Origin: JBDWFY01 sp964291365
GTDB lineage: Bacteria > Pseudomonadota > Alphaproteobacteria > Rhizobiales > Stappiaceae
Length of the DNA: 64,000 bases
Assembly (NCBI GenBank): GCA_964291365.2
Contig: OZ219972.1
Span: 310,001 to 374,000, forward strand
Direction of reading: 5' to 3'
Shown: positions 46,827-59,400 of the stretch, piece after piece
Layout of the letters: each line of letters opens with the position of its first letter
Position numbering within the stretch: the stretch's first letter is position 1
Translations under genes and position numbers: made by a program
The notes under the pieces: model-generated
What the model was told of the DNA's origin: nothing
The model's database searches: none
The model's input: only the letters and a program-made list of their open reading frames with translations

Positions 46827-48760
46827 TTAATATCTTACATCAGGTGACATGGCAATCGTAATATTCTCATACATCACGTTTTTAGCTCCTTTCTTCACTG
46901 CTGCAGCTCCTCTGTTGGTTGTAGTTCCACCACCACCCTGCTGCAGTTGTCCATTGTCCATGTCTCTTTCTTGCTTGTTGTCTAGAGAAGATTCCGTAGA
47001 TGCTTCAAGTATTGCATCTTCTCTGTCCTTTATGATCTCGTAGGAGTGGTGGCTACTCATGGTGCCATTGCTCCCTCCAGTCTCCCTCAACTTACGCTGC
47101 TTTGTGTCATTTAAGTCCTCTCCTTCCTCTTCGATCACACTAAGACCTTTGTCAATCTTCACTGGTTCATATTGGATCTCATAAACAGGAATAGCTTCAG
47201 TGGATTGCTGTTTGTTCAGTGTTTCTTGCACATAATTGTGTTCTTCAATATTTTCTCTATCCCGTGGCTTTGTTGACTCCTTGCACTGATTGGGGTCTTG
47301 TTGACCTGGTACTGTTTCATATACCAGTGTACTTGCTGTGGAAGATGTCAGGGGGCGTTTATCTGAGGGTCTCCTGAAATCATTCACAAAACTTAATAAC
47401 AAAAAATTAATTTGCTCAACAATATCTCTTCTCTCATCAATAAATTACTGCTTAGTAGTTTAATTCTCTCTAGCAGTTACTAAGTCATAATGACTCTGGA
47501 TTACTAAGGGTCTCCAAGCGCACAATAGATATCATAGTCTAGCTACACTCACTTGCGGTAAAGAATATTGTTGACCACCCTGAGAGTTGCGTCGCTATCC
47601 ATGCTCGAGGTTCTTCTTTTGGAGTTGCTATGTGTATAGAAAATAGTCATGAAACATTATCAAGCACAAGTGTTAATTTTTAATTGCCTTGTTAAACCAA
47701 GTTTTCTCTTCTTGATGTGCCGATAACAGCAGACGATGCCCACAGCTGCCAGTATGATTGCTATGGTGACCAGTGATCCCAATAATGCTGCCCCAATCCC
47801 AAGTGTGATTAATACACGTTCTTGGGGATAGCAATCATCTTCTGTGCTGTTAGCGTTGAAAGCATCTGTACTGGTAATATTGTTACTATCTGCAATAGTG
47901 TGTGTGTTGGTATTGTTCAATTATCTCAACAATACTGGCTATACAATTGGATTATTTGTGTGCACTGATGTATATGGAAACTATTGTCCAATGCTATACA
48001 TACACATAAGGGGGGTAGTCGCAAGACTCACTATTGCTATGGAGGCATTCATACAGCTCTATTCTCATACAGGGACAATCTCCTGTCCAAGTATGTGGTC
48101 TGACTTGTAATGAAGTAGCTAGCACAGGCTTGTCCAAGCTGATGTTCCTCACATCATCACCACGTGTTAAAGATGTATTGAATACCTTCCAATGTATTCA
48201 AAAAGCATTTGGCTAGCTATGTGTGCCTATAGTATGTAGCTGAATTGGCTCACCTGTGGAATTCCAGAGTTATCGTTATTAATAAGCGCAAATCCTTGAC
48301 CAGTATTACTCTGGATAGTTAGAGCTGTGGCATATCTATCATTATGATCTGGGTCACCAGATATGCTAAGCATCTCTATGAGATACATAGAGTTAAATTT
48401 AAATGTTAAGTAGGTATCAAAGGCTGTTCGGCTTGGTGACATAATAGAACACCATGGGCCCTGTTGCTTTCTGATATTTCTACTTCTGTAGGATCTACTT
48501 TTGGATCCGTTTCCAATAGTGGATTTACTGAAATCTCCACATGAATATCATTATTAGCTATCGATTGCTTAGCTTTTCCACAGCAGTCACACTCTTCTAA
48601 TGAAAGGACACGACAATCTATGACTTACTGAGTTGAGCCTTACTATTAATTATTTACAGCTTGGATTTTCATACTAGTGTCATATTTTATAGACTATACC
48701 TTGACTGCTGCTCTTCACCAGAAGAGAGAAGATTATCACCGCTGCAAAGGTGGACACCAT
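46827..48760 (-). CDS. Discoidin-domain transmembrane receptor, gene H, with ITIM-like tail and one frameshift
   Basis: Exons: 48700-48760 (signal peptide MVSTFAAVIIFSLLV), 48254-48596 (discoidin first half), about 48023-48193 (discoidin second half, ending MRIELYEC), about 47690-47895 (membrane helix VLITLGIGAALLGSLVTIAIILAAVGIVCCY), about 47560-47634 (VVNNILYRK, a degenerate form of the NPIYG exon) and 46827-47373 (tail). Exon 2 is 343 bp where 344 or 341 is needed: frame is lost between 48560 and 48420. The first frame is open from ECDCCGKAKQS through SESNR, and a second frame carries GPWCSIMSPSRTAFDTYLTFKF, which has the expected WC motif. The tail has three ITIM-consensus sites (LVYETV, IQYEPV, VMYENI) plus NYVQE and SYEII. 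It may be a functional gene with a sequence error, or a young pseudogene. Confidence 0.7.
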
Positions 48761-49066
48761 GATTACAATGTATTCGCAGCTAGTTTCCTTTTAAGGGATA
48801 TTAACCATGCCTGCAAGTATTAGGACCCTTTACCCGATCCATAATTATTATACGCATGCGCATTAGGTATTCATGCTATTATGCCACTATGATTTTCATA
48901 CGTGCCTATGGCAACGCGTAGCCAAAAACAGCCATAAGAGCAAGGTTCATGACCTATTATAGGCAGCTATAGGCAGCTATCTTAGCTGCAGATATTGAAT
49001 AGTATCGGTCATCTGAAGGCTGCTAAAGCGAGAAGCTAGCTGTCCGGCTGGCCGCACAAGGAAGTC
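48761..49066. promoter_or_regulatory. Divergent promoter between gene H and the CFAP97D-like gene
   Basis: The start codons of gene H (minus, 48760) and the CFAP97D-like gene (plus, 49067) are only 306 bp apart, so they share this region. It contains an NRF1-like palindrome ACGCATGCGCAT (48852-48863) and an X-box-like site at 48902-48915. Two copies of the word TAGGCAGCTAT follow at about 48960-48980. Confidence 0.6.
48902..48915 (+). promoter_or_regulatory. Candidate RFX X-box of the CFAP97D-like gene
   Basis: GTGCCTATGGCAAC fits 13 of 14 positions of RYYNYYATRRNRAC (third base differs) and lies 152-165 bp upstream of the start codon. Its GGCAAC half-site is intact. Confidence 0.5.
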
Positions 49067-50167
49067 ATGGCTTCAGCGGGCGCCTCGGGCAAGAGTACTG
49101 TGACTCCATCGGCCAACAGGCTCCTACAGAGAAAGTGGGATGAGAGAAAATATCGCGAGCACCAAGACAGGGTAAGGAGTGAGCTAGCTACAGCTGATAT
49201 TTAGCCACTAAGTTAGCTAGCGACTACAAGTGTTAACGAGCCCCGCCCTTTTTTCTATTTCTAGCTTCGCAGGATAAAGCCATCTGTAGACAATGGGCTG
49301 CCGAGAAACTTTATACACATCAAGCAGAACCTGCGAAGACAAAGGGTGAGTGAATGTGTCTTAATCGTTATCTCAGACACGATCTATCTATTTTTACACT
49401 AAATTTCTGAATCATTGGTAGCTGGAAGAAGAAAGGCAGTCTACTATTCAGCGCCATAACACTGAGCTCCTTACTCGAATGAACCAGATCATGCACACCA
49501 CTGGTCGAGTAGACCATCGCAACTTGGACTGGAGACCAAAGAAAAGGTGCTTTTAGTTATTCAGCACCTCTTAGAATATCGCTCTACTAAATTTTCAGCA
49601 GATTTTTGCTTACTTTTTGTAGTTTGAACTACACCAAGAGGCAGAATGAGATGGATAAGATAAGCCGTGAGAATCAGGCCATCCTACGTCGAATTCAGAC
49701 AGTGAGACCGCAGTACAGCACAAAGAGGTGGGAGGGAGACTATGAAATGCACAGAACAAGAACCAAAGCGCTGTCACTTTTCCCGCCAATTGAGATGGTA
49801 TGACCATTATTAATGCGATGTACTCCAAAGGAGTATATATTATACACTGCTGTATTTGCTCTGTTGTATTCACCTAATTACACAATATACACTTAAAAGT
49901 GTCACAGTGTTGGTGAACATCTTAACTGTTCTGTAATATAACTTACAGAGTCCTCCAAAACCAGCCAAGATGGAAATACAAAAGACCTCACCTGGTATTG
50001 AACTGCCTCCAATAGTGGAGAAGCCATCAAGACCTGAAACACAGCCAGTATGCAACCGGCATGAACTCGAGCATGGATGATTGATATAATATAATAATAT
50101 ACTGATAATAAGTATTATTGTAATTGTACAGATCCCTGAGGAGATTGATGTTGACGACCAAACTTAA
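49067..50167 (+). CDS. CFAP97D-like ciliary protein (CFAP97/hemingway family)
   Basis: Six exons (49067-49171, 49265-49345, 49422-49546, 49623-49797, 49949-50047, 50132-50167) join in frame to 206 residues. Family members are small axonemal or sperm-tail proteins. The family core is clear: RRIKPSVDNGLPRNF near residues 36-50, RHNTELLTRMNQI, then GRVDHRN..W..KKSLNYTKRQNE and ISRENQAILRRIQTVRPQYSTKRWEGDY, which aligns to the human CFAP97D1 core (KPTVDTKPP, KVDCWNEY, SLNRETRNREL, ENQGILKRL). The C-terminal 45 residues are Pro/Glu-rich and not conserved as far as I can tell. The gene shares a promoter with receptor gene H and converges with the long-tailed membrane protein gene, 277 bp stop to stop. 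Confidence 0.92.
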
Positions 50168-50444
50168 CAATTGCCACTGTTTTGGGGGAATTTAGCAATT
50201 GAACACTCATTCACAGAATCTGATAGCAGCTCACATTTTTAAACAAATTAACATCCTTTTACCGACCATTTCAAAATGTCACTGTTGATAATATAATTTT
50301 TTTATATTATAGTAATACGTATACAGCAGCACAAGTTGTACATAAAATGCTCACTTTTTATCACAATGATTCTACACATTGAAAATGGACAAACAAAACA
50401 AAAATAAGAACAATGTATTAAAAGAACTCAGCTGTGTTAATTGC

Positions 50445-53400
50445 TCACACGATCGCATGTCTGTTTTGGTCCAGTGAGATGTGCAGAGCTTTTGGTTGAA
50501 GCAATGACGGCATGCTAGTCTGTTTTCTATAAAGTGAATTGCCTCCGTTTCTCTGAACAAGTTGTGTGCCATCGTAACGTACACACACCTCACCATCTGT
50601 GTGGCTCTCTCCCAGCACTGCATGCACTGTCATTGCTCGTGGCCTGGTGGAGCCATTAGCTCTATTGTCAGAGCCAGTTATTCCACTATGATCTTCCTCA
50701 TGTTTATTAGCACTATCATTGTTGGTGACAAGTTCACTATGGCCCTCCTGCTCATTTTGTTCATCAGACTTAGAGCTATTATTCGAGCTAGCTACTGTTT
50801 GTGCAGTGTCTTGAGAATCTGCTGATGTCTCAATACCGGAATCAAACACTTCATCATGACCTTTCACCTCTTCCAAGTCAGCTTCCCCATTCTCAAGTTT
50901 TCCTTCCGGTCCTTCCTGCATCACGTCACCACCACTACTCTTACTTACGCAAGAAAGCCTCTTTGTCTCAGCTTCGGATGTTGAACTGACTGCTCTCTGT
51001 TTGGTCAGCCTAGCTGGAGAGACCACAGTGCTGCTCCTACTTGGTGACTGTTGTAGTATGTTCATTGGCACTTCATAGTCTTGTGGAGTTGTACTCAATG
51101 GAGGTGAGGGTGGAGGTAGTTTGTCCTTACATTCTTCATCTTCACCATCTTTGACAGTTCTACTAGCTGACTTTGATGATTCTCTTCTTCTCTGAGGAGT
51201 GAGTGGAGCATAGCCATTCTCTCTTTGTTCCCTCCAGTTGTCATTGTTGTCATCGTCCCTGCAACTCATCTGGCTTGGATCGATCGGGCACTGTTCACTG
51301 TCTGAAAACTGTAGACAGTCGACTTCATCACTGTCAAGTACTTCACCAGCAGGAATGACTGTGGCATATCCTTGAGAGTCAATCTTCAACAACTTTGCCC
51401 GCATTGCTGCATAAATGAATGAAATACTGAAATTGTAGTTTAAATAACTATAATTATATCCCTATCAATTAATGATAACTACCAATCATTAAGCCTCGTT
51501 GAAATTGTGCCTGTAGACTTGTGCTCATATAGAAACACGCTAAAAACTCTCCTAATTCTCTATTAAATTTCTCCCTCACCTCCATCCGGTACATATGGTG
51601 GGCTGCTCAGTGGTTCATCAAGGCTCTCCAGACTAGGGGCAGGTCCAATGTGAGCATAGTCATGATCTGACACTTTCCTCTTTACCTGGGTGTGCTCAAA
51701 CGACGAGACACTTTCGTAGTCATGGCTGCTTGTGCTGTGCTCCCGTTCTCCCCGTAGCTTCGCCAGTGGAGGTGGGTGTGGCCTGTTTCTATGAGGAGGG
51801 GGAGGGGGAGGAGAGGGAAGGGGCTCGGACTGTCTCCCCCTCTGCTCAAATTTTGCAGCAATCTGCTGTGCACTGATGTTTGAGTGGAAAAATGGTGATG
51901 TATTAGTCTGAGACTGGACTGACTCGTAATCAGAGCTGGATCCAAGGTACAGAGATCTTGGTTTCCGTCCCACATCTAATGAAAAGAGAAAGCAGATAAT
52001 TCAATATCAGTATAGGCAAAGAAAACAAAGAAAGAGACTACAACAACACGCAAAGCCTTAGTAAGACTTTCAATTATTGTAGGGGAAATTCTTCTCCAAA
52101 ACTTACTAGTGATGTAGGAGCCTTCTTCTGAGCTTGCGCTCACCCTTCTGGCAGGCTGAAGTTGGTGTTTGCTCAGGCTACTGACTCGTTCGTAAATCGG
52201 GTCTTTTGGTTTTGGACGTCTTTGTCTCGGAGGTACAGGAGGAAAGGGATCCTCTGTCAGTAGTTCGCTGTCAGACTGGACAACCTCTAGCTCGTGGTAA
52301 ATAGGGCCATCTTCGTTTAGGCACTCCATACAGATTAGCTTCCCCTGCTCCAGGACGTGGTAGGATGCAGCTGTGTGTGTAGTGTGTGTGTGAGAGAGAG
52401 TGTGTGTAGTCTACACATATGTATACGTGCATATGTATACTACAGTTGATTTTATACATGTACATGTACATGTGGTGCGAATATAAGTACCTGAATCTTC
52501 TTTTCGTAGAAACTTCTTTTTTGGTTTTGTCTCAGTGGAATCAACTGCACATGTATCAGCATCAGTGGTATCAACTGTGTTAGGTTCACTGACATCAACT
52601 GCACATGACTCATGGTCACTGTCAGGCAGTACACGCAAGTATACTGGATCTTCTGCTATGCAAATGTGCAATAAGAATTGTAAACATCACATTCTTATGA
52701 GTACACAAATAACTTATTTACCAACTGAAAGTTGTATTTCATGATCTCATACAAATATACTCCACTACCCGAAGTTGGCTGGTTTCACAAATTAAGTTTC
52801 TCATGCGTGGATTTGTACTATGCTATCACGCCATAGATAGCCTATCAGGGAAAAGATATCAGGGCCGGCATATGAAGCACTGGCAGGTAGAGCTACCATT
52901 TTTAGTTACACTTTCCACAAAACAAGGTTAGCATAGAGCATTTTGATGACCTATTTGTACTACAATTTGTAAGTTGTACTCTACATGGCATTTCACCTTG
53001 CTCAACTGGTGTGTTGTTCTCGTCAATCTTTATGCCACAGCATACACAAACTGGATACCCTTCCTGTGTCGAATTTACAGCTTCAAACTCCCCTAGGTCT
53101 GATTCAACAGAGTTTCTGATGCTAGCTGCTCCAATGTCAGTTATATTTCCAACTCTTATTGCTCTCGGAGGAGGAGTGGGAGGGGGAAATGGATGAGTTG
53201 GGGGGCCAGGGGGAAGAGATGATGGAGGGGGAGGTGGAGTAGGAGGGGCATAAGGGAATGTTGGAGGTCCGGGGGGCAAGGATGAAGGAGGAGGTGGTAT
53301 AGGAGGGGCATGCGGGAATGTTGGAGGTCCGGGGGGAAGAGTTGATGGTGGAGGTGGTATAGGAGGTGAAAATAATGTTGGAGGTCCGGGGGGAAGAGTC

Positions 53401-56400
53401 GATGTTGGAGGTGGTATAGGAGGTAAACATAATGTTGGAGGTCCAGGGGGAAGAGTCGATGGTGGAGGTGGTATAGGAGGTGAAAATAATGTTGGAGGTC
53501 CAGGAGGAAGAGTCGATGGTGGAGGTGGTGTTGGGGGAAGGGGTGGAGGCGTGTGAGGTGGCGATATAAGTTTTCTCTTCCGTTTGTTGAACTTTCTGCC
53601 TTTCTTATTTTGAGCCGTGGGACTAGCCCTACATGGAGAACTGAGAGAATTCAGAGACGCCGTTTCTGCACCATCTTCTAAAATCACACTCCCCTCTCGT
53701 GAATCAATCAGTCCTGCACTGCTGTTCCTGGAACGTGTACCTCTATCAAGAGTGCTCTCCTCTTGGCTTGAATGGCTTAAGAGCTTCAAAGTGTGTAAAA
53801 GTCTGACAGTAGGACTGGTCAAGTTGCTTGATTTAGCTTCTAATTCTGAGTTTGCTACAATTGCTGTAGTAGGAGAAGCACTGCCATTACCTAAAGCAGC
53901 AAAATCCACCTGATCAGGCAGGCAGCCAGCACTGAATGGCCGGCTCTGCTCTATTCTCAGGTGTCTAGGCAGCTTCAAATGTAGAATATTTTGATCAGCT
54001 TCTTTGTCACTGCTTTTGACCGCATCGTGGGCTAGTCCTGACTGCACATGTCTTACTTCAACAGTGGCAGAGCTGGAAATGAGTTGATCTTCACAAAGGG
54101 AGCTTCTGTTGCCCCGACCTAAGGAAGTTTTGAGGCGATGAAACAAAGATATCATGATAGCTTCTTACTCAGTTTTCAGCAGATATGGTTACCACTGGCT
54201 ATACACGTATATATATTGACTACAACTATGTAGAGTATACTGACTTTGGATAGGAACTATTTGTGTATATATAGCAGATGGCCCAGAATTTACCTAAATC
54301 CAGACATAGTTTATCTATCAAAAAGGTCCTTGCGAATACAAACTCAACGGTATTTCAAAAACAGCTTAGTCTGTCTATCTAGCTACCCACTACAGGTACA
54401 GCCCTTTGTATGGCGCATTTATAGCCAGGACTATGTACTACGTACACACACGTGTGTAGTAGGAGGCCTAATATGGAAGAACCTCAAAGAGAGTTTCCTT
54501 TCGAGCGAGAGGAAGGTAGTTCCATTATTACCGTGACAACCAAGCTACATGAATAAACCACATCAAAGGTTTGCGTTTCCTATCACGAAAGTTCCCCCCA
54601 CCTTGCACCTATAGATGTAGCTTACAAGTGCTTGAGACATGGTATAATTAGTTCAATAGTGTAGCTATATAGTGCTTCAGTTTTGACATGGGGTACAAAC
54701 ATTGACCCTGTCTGCCTGCATGCTGCTACATGGAGGTCTGGTTGTAGAACAATAGCTAGTTACTTATGATATCTGTCTTGCATTGAGCAATAGGCTGTGT
54801 AGCTACACAGTTCCTTGGAAACAGTGGCATTGTATGCACATATATGGTGCTATCATTTCTGTTAGCCATTAGAATACTCATGTACTTAATGGTCATGATG
54901 ACCATCATATTAGTTGCACCAAGGAGGTCATTACTACTATACTATGCTATGCATACAGCTGCATTATTATGCTCACACAGCTAGCTACTGTACAGCTGAT
55001 CACCTGATGCAGAGAGAAGCTCAGCTAGCACTCACTTTGTCTAAGTATCACATACAACGTCAAAACTGCTGATCACAACTATTGGTCTGTGCCAGTACTG
55101 ATCGAACTCCCACTGAAGCAAGCACGTGCACACTCCCGGGCCATTCCTACAACACTGGCTGTCTTAGGGGTGCAATTCTTCCCACATACATAGGTACCTG
55201 TGTACTAAACAGTAACAGAGTACAGTATAGCATGTGTGTAAACTTGGTTGTCTAGTCTAGCAGGAGAGCCTTGTGTGGCATTTATTTACAAAGCTGCTAG
55301 CTTAGGAGTGGTAGCCATTATCCATAACAGCTATAGGTCCACACATAGTGTACTGCATATCCCATATTATGCATAGGATAGTATTAAATACCTGCAGTAG
55401 CTGCACTTAGAGAGAGATATTGCTGATGCTGCAAACTTGAACCAGTAGATGTACGTTTTGGTGTGGCACCGATGTCGCTGAAAGTAGAAGATTGCGACTG
55501 TAAGCTGCCGATTGTTCCAGATCGAGAGCGCTGTCCTCCATTGAGCATTTCCGGCGTGAGGACGTAGGACATCAGACTCTCGCTGCCCATACTGCTCACA
55601 CTCTCACTAGTAAGAGTCCTCTTGGCTGAAAATTAAAAAAAAAAGGAGAGAGGGGAAATGAATACAACCATGGATGCACTTGCAGTCACTTATAATGTAA
55701 TTTGTCTTATAGGACACAGAAATGTAATTTGACCAGTAAACAGTAAAGATCTCCATGCCTAAGAGTTAATTAATTAAATTACCAGTAATCTTGCTCACCT
55801 GGTGTCTTTTGTATGGATTTAAATGTGGTAAAACTACTTGTCTCCTCTTCATCATCAGCACAGTAGAGAAGATTGTCAGTCGAACTCGTGACGACGACTT
55901 GTGATGGGCGTGATTTTGCTGGAGGGGGTGGAGCAAGTTGCAGGACATTTTGCATGGATGGAGCTTCCTTTGTGTTTGATGATGGTGGTGTCAAAGGTGA
56001 TTTAAACTGCAAATCAACCGTTTGGACCTGTTGAGATATTCTTCTCAGCTTTGGGTGTGAGTGGGTGAAGTTACTAGAGGAGGGAGTGGAGTCTTGTGGA
56101 GGGGGAGGGGCTCCGAGTGGGGTGGAGTTTACTGATGATGTGGCATCCATTAGTGAAGTTGCATTTGAATGGATGGAGTGAAATGTTGAGACAGTGGGTG
56201 TGGCTAAATCATATACTGGAGAGAGAGGGAGAGAGAGAAAGAGAGAGAGAGAGGAATATCATCACTTCCTTATGGTCAACAGTGAAATAACAGTACAGTA
56301 TTGTAAGTCTTCTGGTTGGAACTATGATGTAATCACGTTTACACTTTTGATTGGTGCGAACATTTTCAATGAGAGGAAACCAGTGCTACCTTGGAGATAC

Positions 56401-59400
56401 AGGCATATTCGGAAGCCAAACGAACTCCACAAATACAAAGAATTACTGATAGTTCCTATATTATAACACAGATATATAGAGGGCACCCTGCGCCATGCAC
56501 CAAATGAACTAGCTAGCAACAACAAAGGAAGTGTCCTAATGCAGAGAGTTGGCAGCTTTAAGGTTTGCTTATACAGTTCTATGATGACTCCCAAGTGGCC
56601 AGAAATTACATTTGCATAGAGTTTGATGTTGTTTGTCCGAGAGTGAATATGGCACTACTGGCCGGTACAAGAGGCTATGTTGTTATACTTAATGTATATG
56701 CAGCCATTACTGGATCATTACACAAACAGGGGCCTTTGTGCTTTAGCACTACATATACCAGCACACACAGGAAGACTCCCTGAGAAGCCAGTAAGCACAC
56801 AAATATGGTCGGAGATATGTACTACTCATGTACACACAAACTGGTCACATTGCTTGCCACATGTACAGTCATGTACAGGAAATCAGTCCACCCCTGGCCA
56901 CATAAGCTTATACACGCAGGGAGGAGAGGGGGGACCACCCCTATTGTATCTATTATACTATTGAAAGTTTACAGAGTGACCATAAGTGAAATATCTAAGC
57001 CAATTGCAGGATATGTGCCACACTTATAGTGATTGCATTGTGAGAAAGCATTGAAATCAGTCTCCATATGTAGCTAGAGTTATGTCGTTCAACTTGCAAT
57101 GTATCATTCTCAAACACAGTGCAGGCTTACGCAATGTGATCATAGGACATAGAAGCAATCTACAATGTATAGTGTAGTACTATGTGCATAGATTCATATA
57201 TACACACGTATTTATTTACAAAATTGGAGTTGATGTGGGTTTGGGTACCAACTTAACTGGCAAATTTCACTGACACAAGCCAAATTTGCAGACACCACAT
57301 GCAAATGGAAGCCATGCAAACAGTTCACATGCCAGTGTATATAGCTTATCGTAATAAGATATGGTACTTACCTGAACCTTTCAGGTCTCCATCCTCGCTC
57401 AGTGACTTGCATTCTCCCCTGTACACAACAGATAAACTGACTAGAAACAGAATCTCAACAACTTCCCACCAGACAACACATAATGGGTGCATGATAGCTA
57501 GCTATAGCTGGCTGACTCTTCAACTACAAGGCTGATGTTATGTGTAGTCTGGGCTCAATTTCTAGATATTTAAATCACAGCGATGTTAAAACAGTTTTAC
57601 TAATCTTCAACACTATTTCTGCAAGGTTATTGAATATTTTACATGCTAAAAAATTAATTTCTTTAGGGCTATAAAGCCAGTGTTGATGTTATATCAGTAT
57701 GTGACTACTTACATTTTGTCCAGAGATGACATCGATGGTGCATCCATTGGGTTATTGGTGCTGGTGAACGGAGGAGCCTTCTCACTGATAATAAGCTTCT
57801 TGTCTGTCTCTCTCAACTGGCTCTTCTTCTTGTTACAGCAGCTAAGACGGAGAGAGAGAGAGAGGCAGAGAGGAGATGGGACCGAGAGAGGAGACAGAGG
57901 GAGAGGAAGGAAAGGTTATAAGAGTAAATTCTATTTTCAAGTTAAAGATAACTCGCCCACTCATATTACGTGGGAGTGAGTGAGTACTCAACTAATCACT
58001 CCTCCAACCCAACAATCAATGACCAGTAGCATGTACTCATATAACTGAAAAATGCACATTCAATGAGACCACCCCTTAACTAAAGTACTAACTGGTACCT
58101 AGAAACGCTGTACAATATAATTTTTATCATGGTTGTATTTTGTATTTTGTACACGTTAAATGTGCACTGTGCACGGAGTGGCTAACTTACAGAAGAGCAA
58201 TGAACAGAGATGGTAGAACTGCCATGCTGATGATGCTCATACACCCAACTACTGCAGCCTGTAACCACGAATCTGAAAATTAATACGTGTGCATATACAC
58301 AAATACAGAGTTTAATAGTTAGAGTGTTAATTGGCAAAGTTGTCAAGACCCTCCCAGTACAGAGTAAAGTGGAAGTAACAATAAACTTGATGCACACGCT
58401 GAATCTCTATATGTGTTGCTCTAGCTCTGTGCCCAGCCCACAACAAAAGGCCTGGCCATTGAACAGAGAGCAATAAAAACTGCTCTGAGCACCTACAAGC
58501 CACTAGCAGGGTATCTGTTATGAAGCCCAACAACTCCAGTGAACTTCCTTAGGAGGCTACAAACAGCTAAGCAAAAGGCATTTCAATGCATGTATGCAGC
58601 TACTAACTGGATCAGACACACTTACATGTTCTGGGTGTGGTGGCACTAGAAACAGCAATGCCAGATGCTCGTTTGCTGACTCGATGCAGCTTTGATGGTA
58701 TCCTCTGCAAGCTCGAGGCAAAATCACCACCACCATCATGTTGTTGTTGTTGTCTTTCTTCTTCACTCGTGGGAATATCTTGACTAATCTGCTGCTGAAT
58801 GCCTCCCACAGGGTGCACTGAATGCTGGCCTAATCTGCTACTTTCCTTTTCAATTACCAGATCAAAACAAACCCATAGAGTTGTCTTTACACATCTTCCA
58901 GGGGGAAATGAATAGACTTTCACTATTGTTACCCCCGACAGTTTGGGATTCAGTGTCACGTCCACAGTAGTAGCAGCCGATTGATTCACTTTGCCAGCAA
59001 AGAGACTAACCTGTATAATAATTAGTGTACTATTAATATGGAGCATTGTGATGAAAAGTAGCCAAATAGACACTTGTATCGCGTTATCACTCATCAGGGT
59101 GGAATGTCCCCCTCTCTGGACCTACCCAAATATAGCAACAATGTTGTACGCCATATTGATAAGGGCTATCTGTATTGTACACTACCATAGCCAACAACAC
59201 GGTGATTGTTCACTGCATGAGACCAGCAAGTCCCAACATATCATGTTGACATCGGGCCAGGCTAATGGCAACCTAGCTAAGCATATGATCACTATATGCC
59301 CTAGCAACTGGGTGATTTATTTTACAAGTTCTTCCTTGATATTGTATTTAATAAACAGCTGTGGTAATATTATCATCACATGGGCTTTGATGTGTAGCTA

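Noticed and set aside
18732..48760. CRISPR-like, operon or bacterial interpretation of the repeated genes
   Set aside because: Genes are split by spliceosomal introns and encode signal peptides and eukaryotic discoidin domains; there are no direct-repeat/spacer arrays.
52902..54155. Single-exon gene of 417 codons starting at 54155
   Set aside because: An acceptor at 54119-54120 and a phase-1 donor at 52996 make 52997-54118 an in-frame internal exon of the long-tailed membrane protein. The stop at 52902 lies in the intron, although intron retention giving a short isoform is possible.
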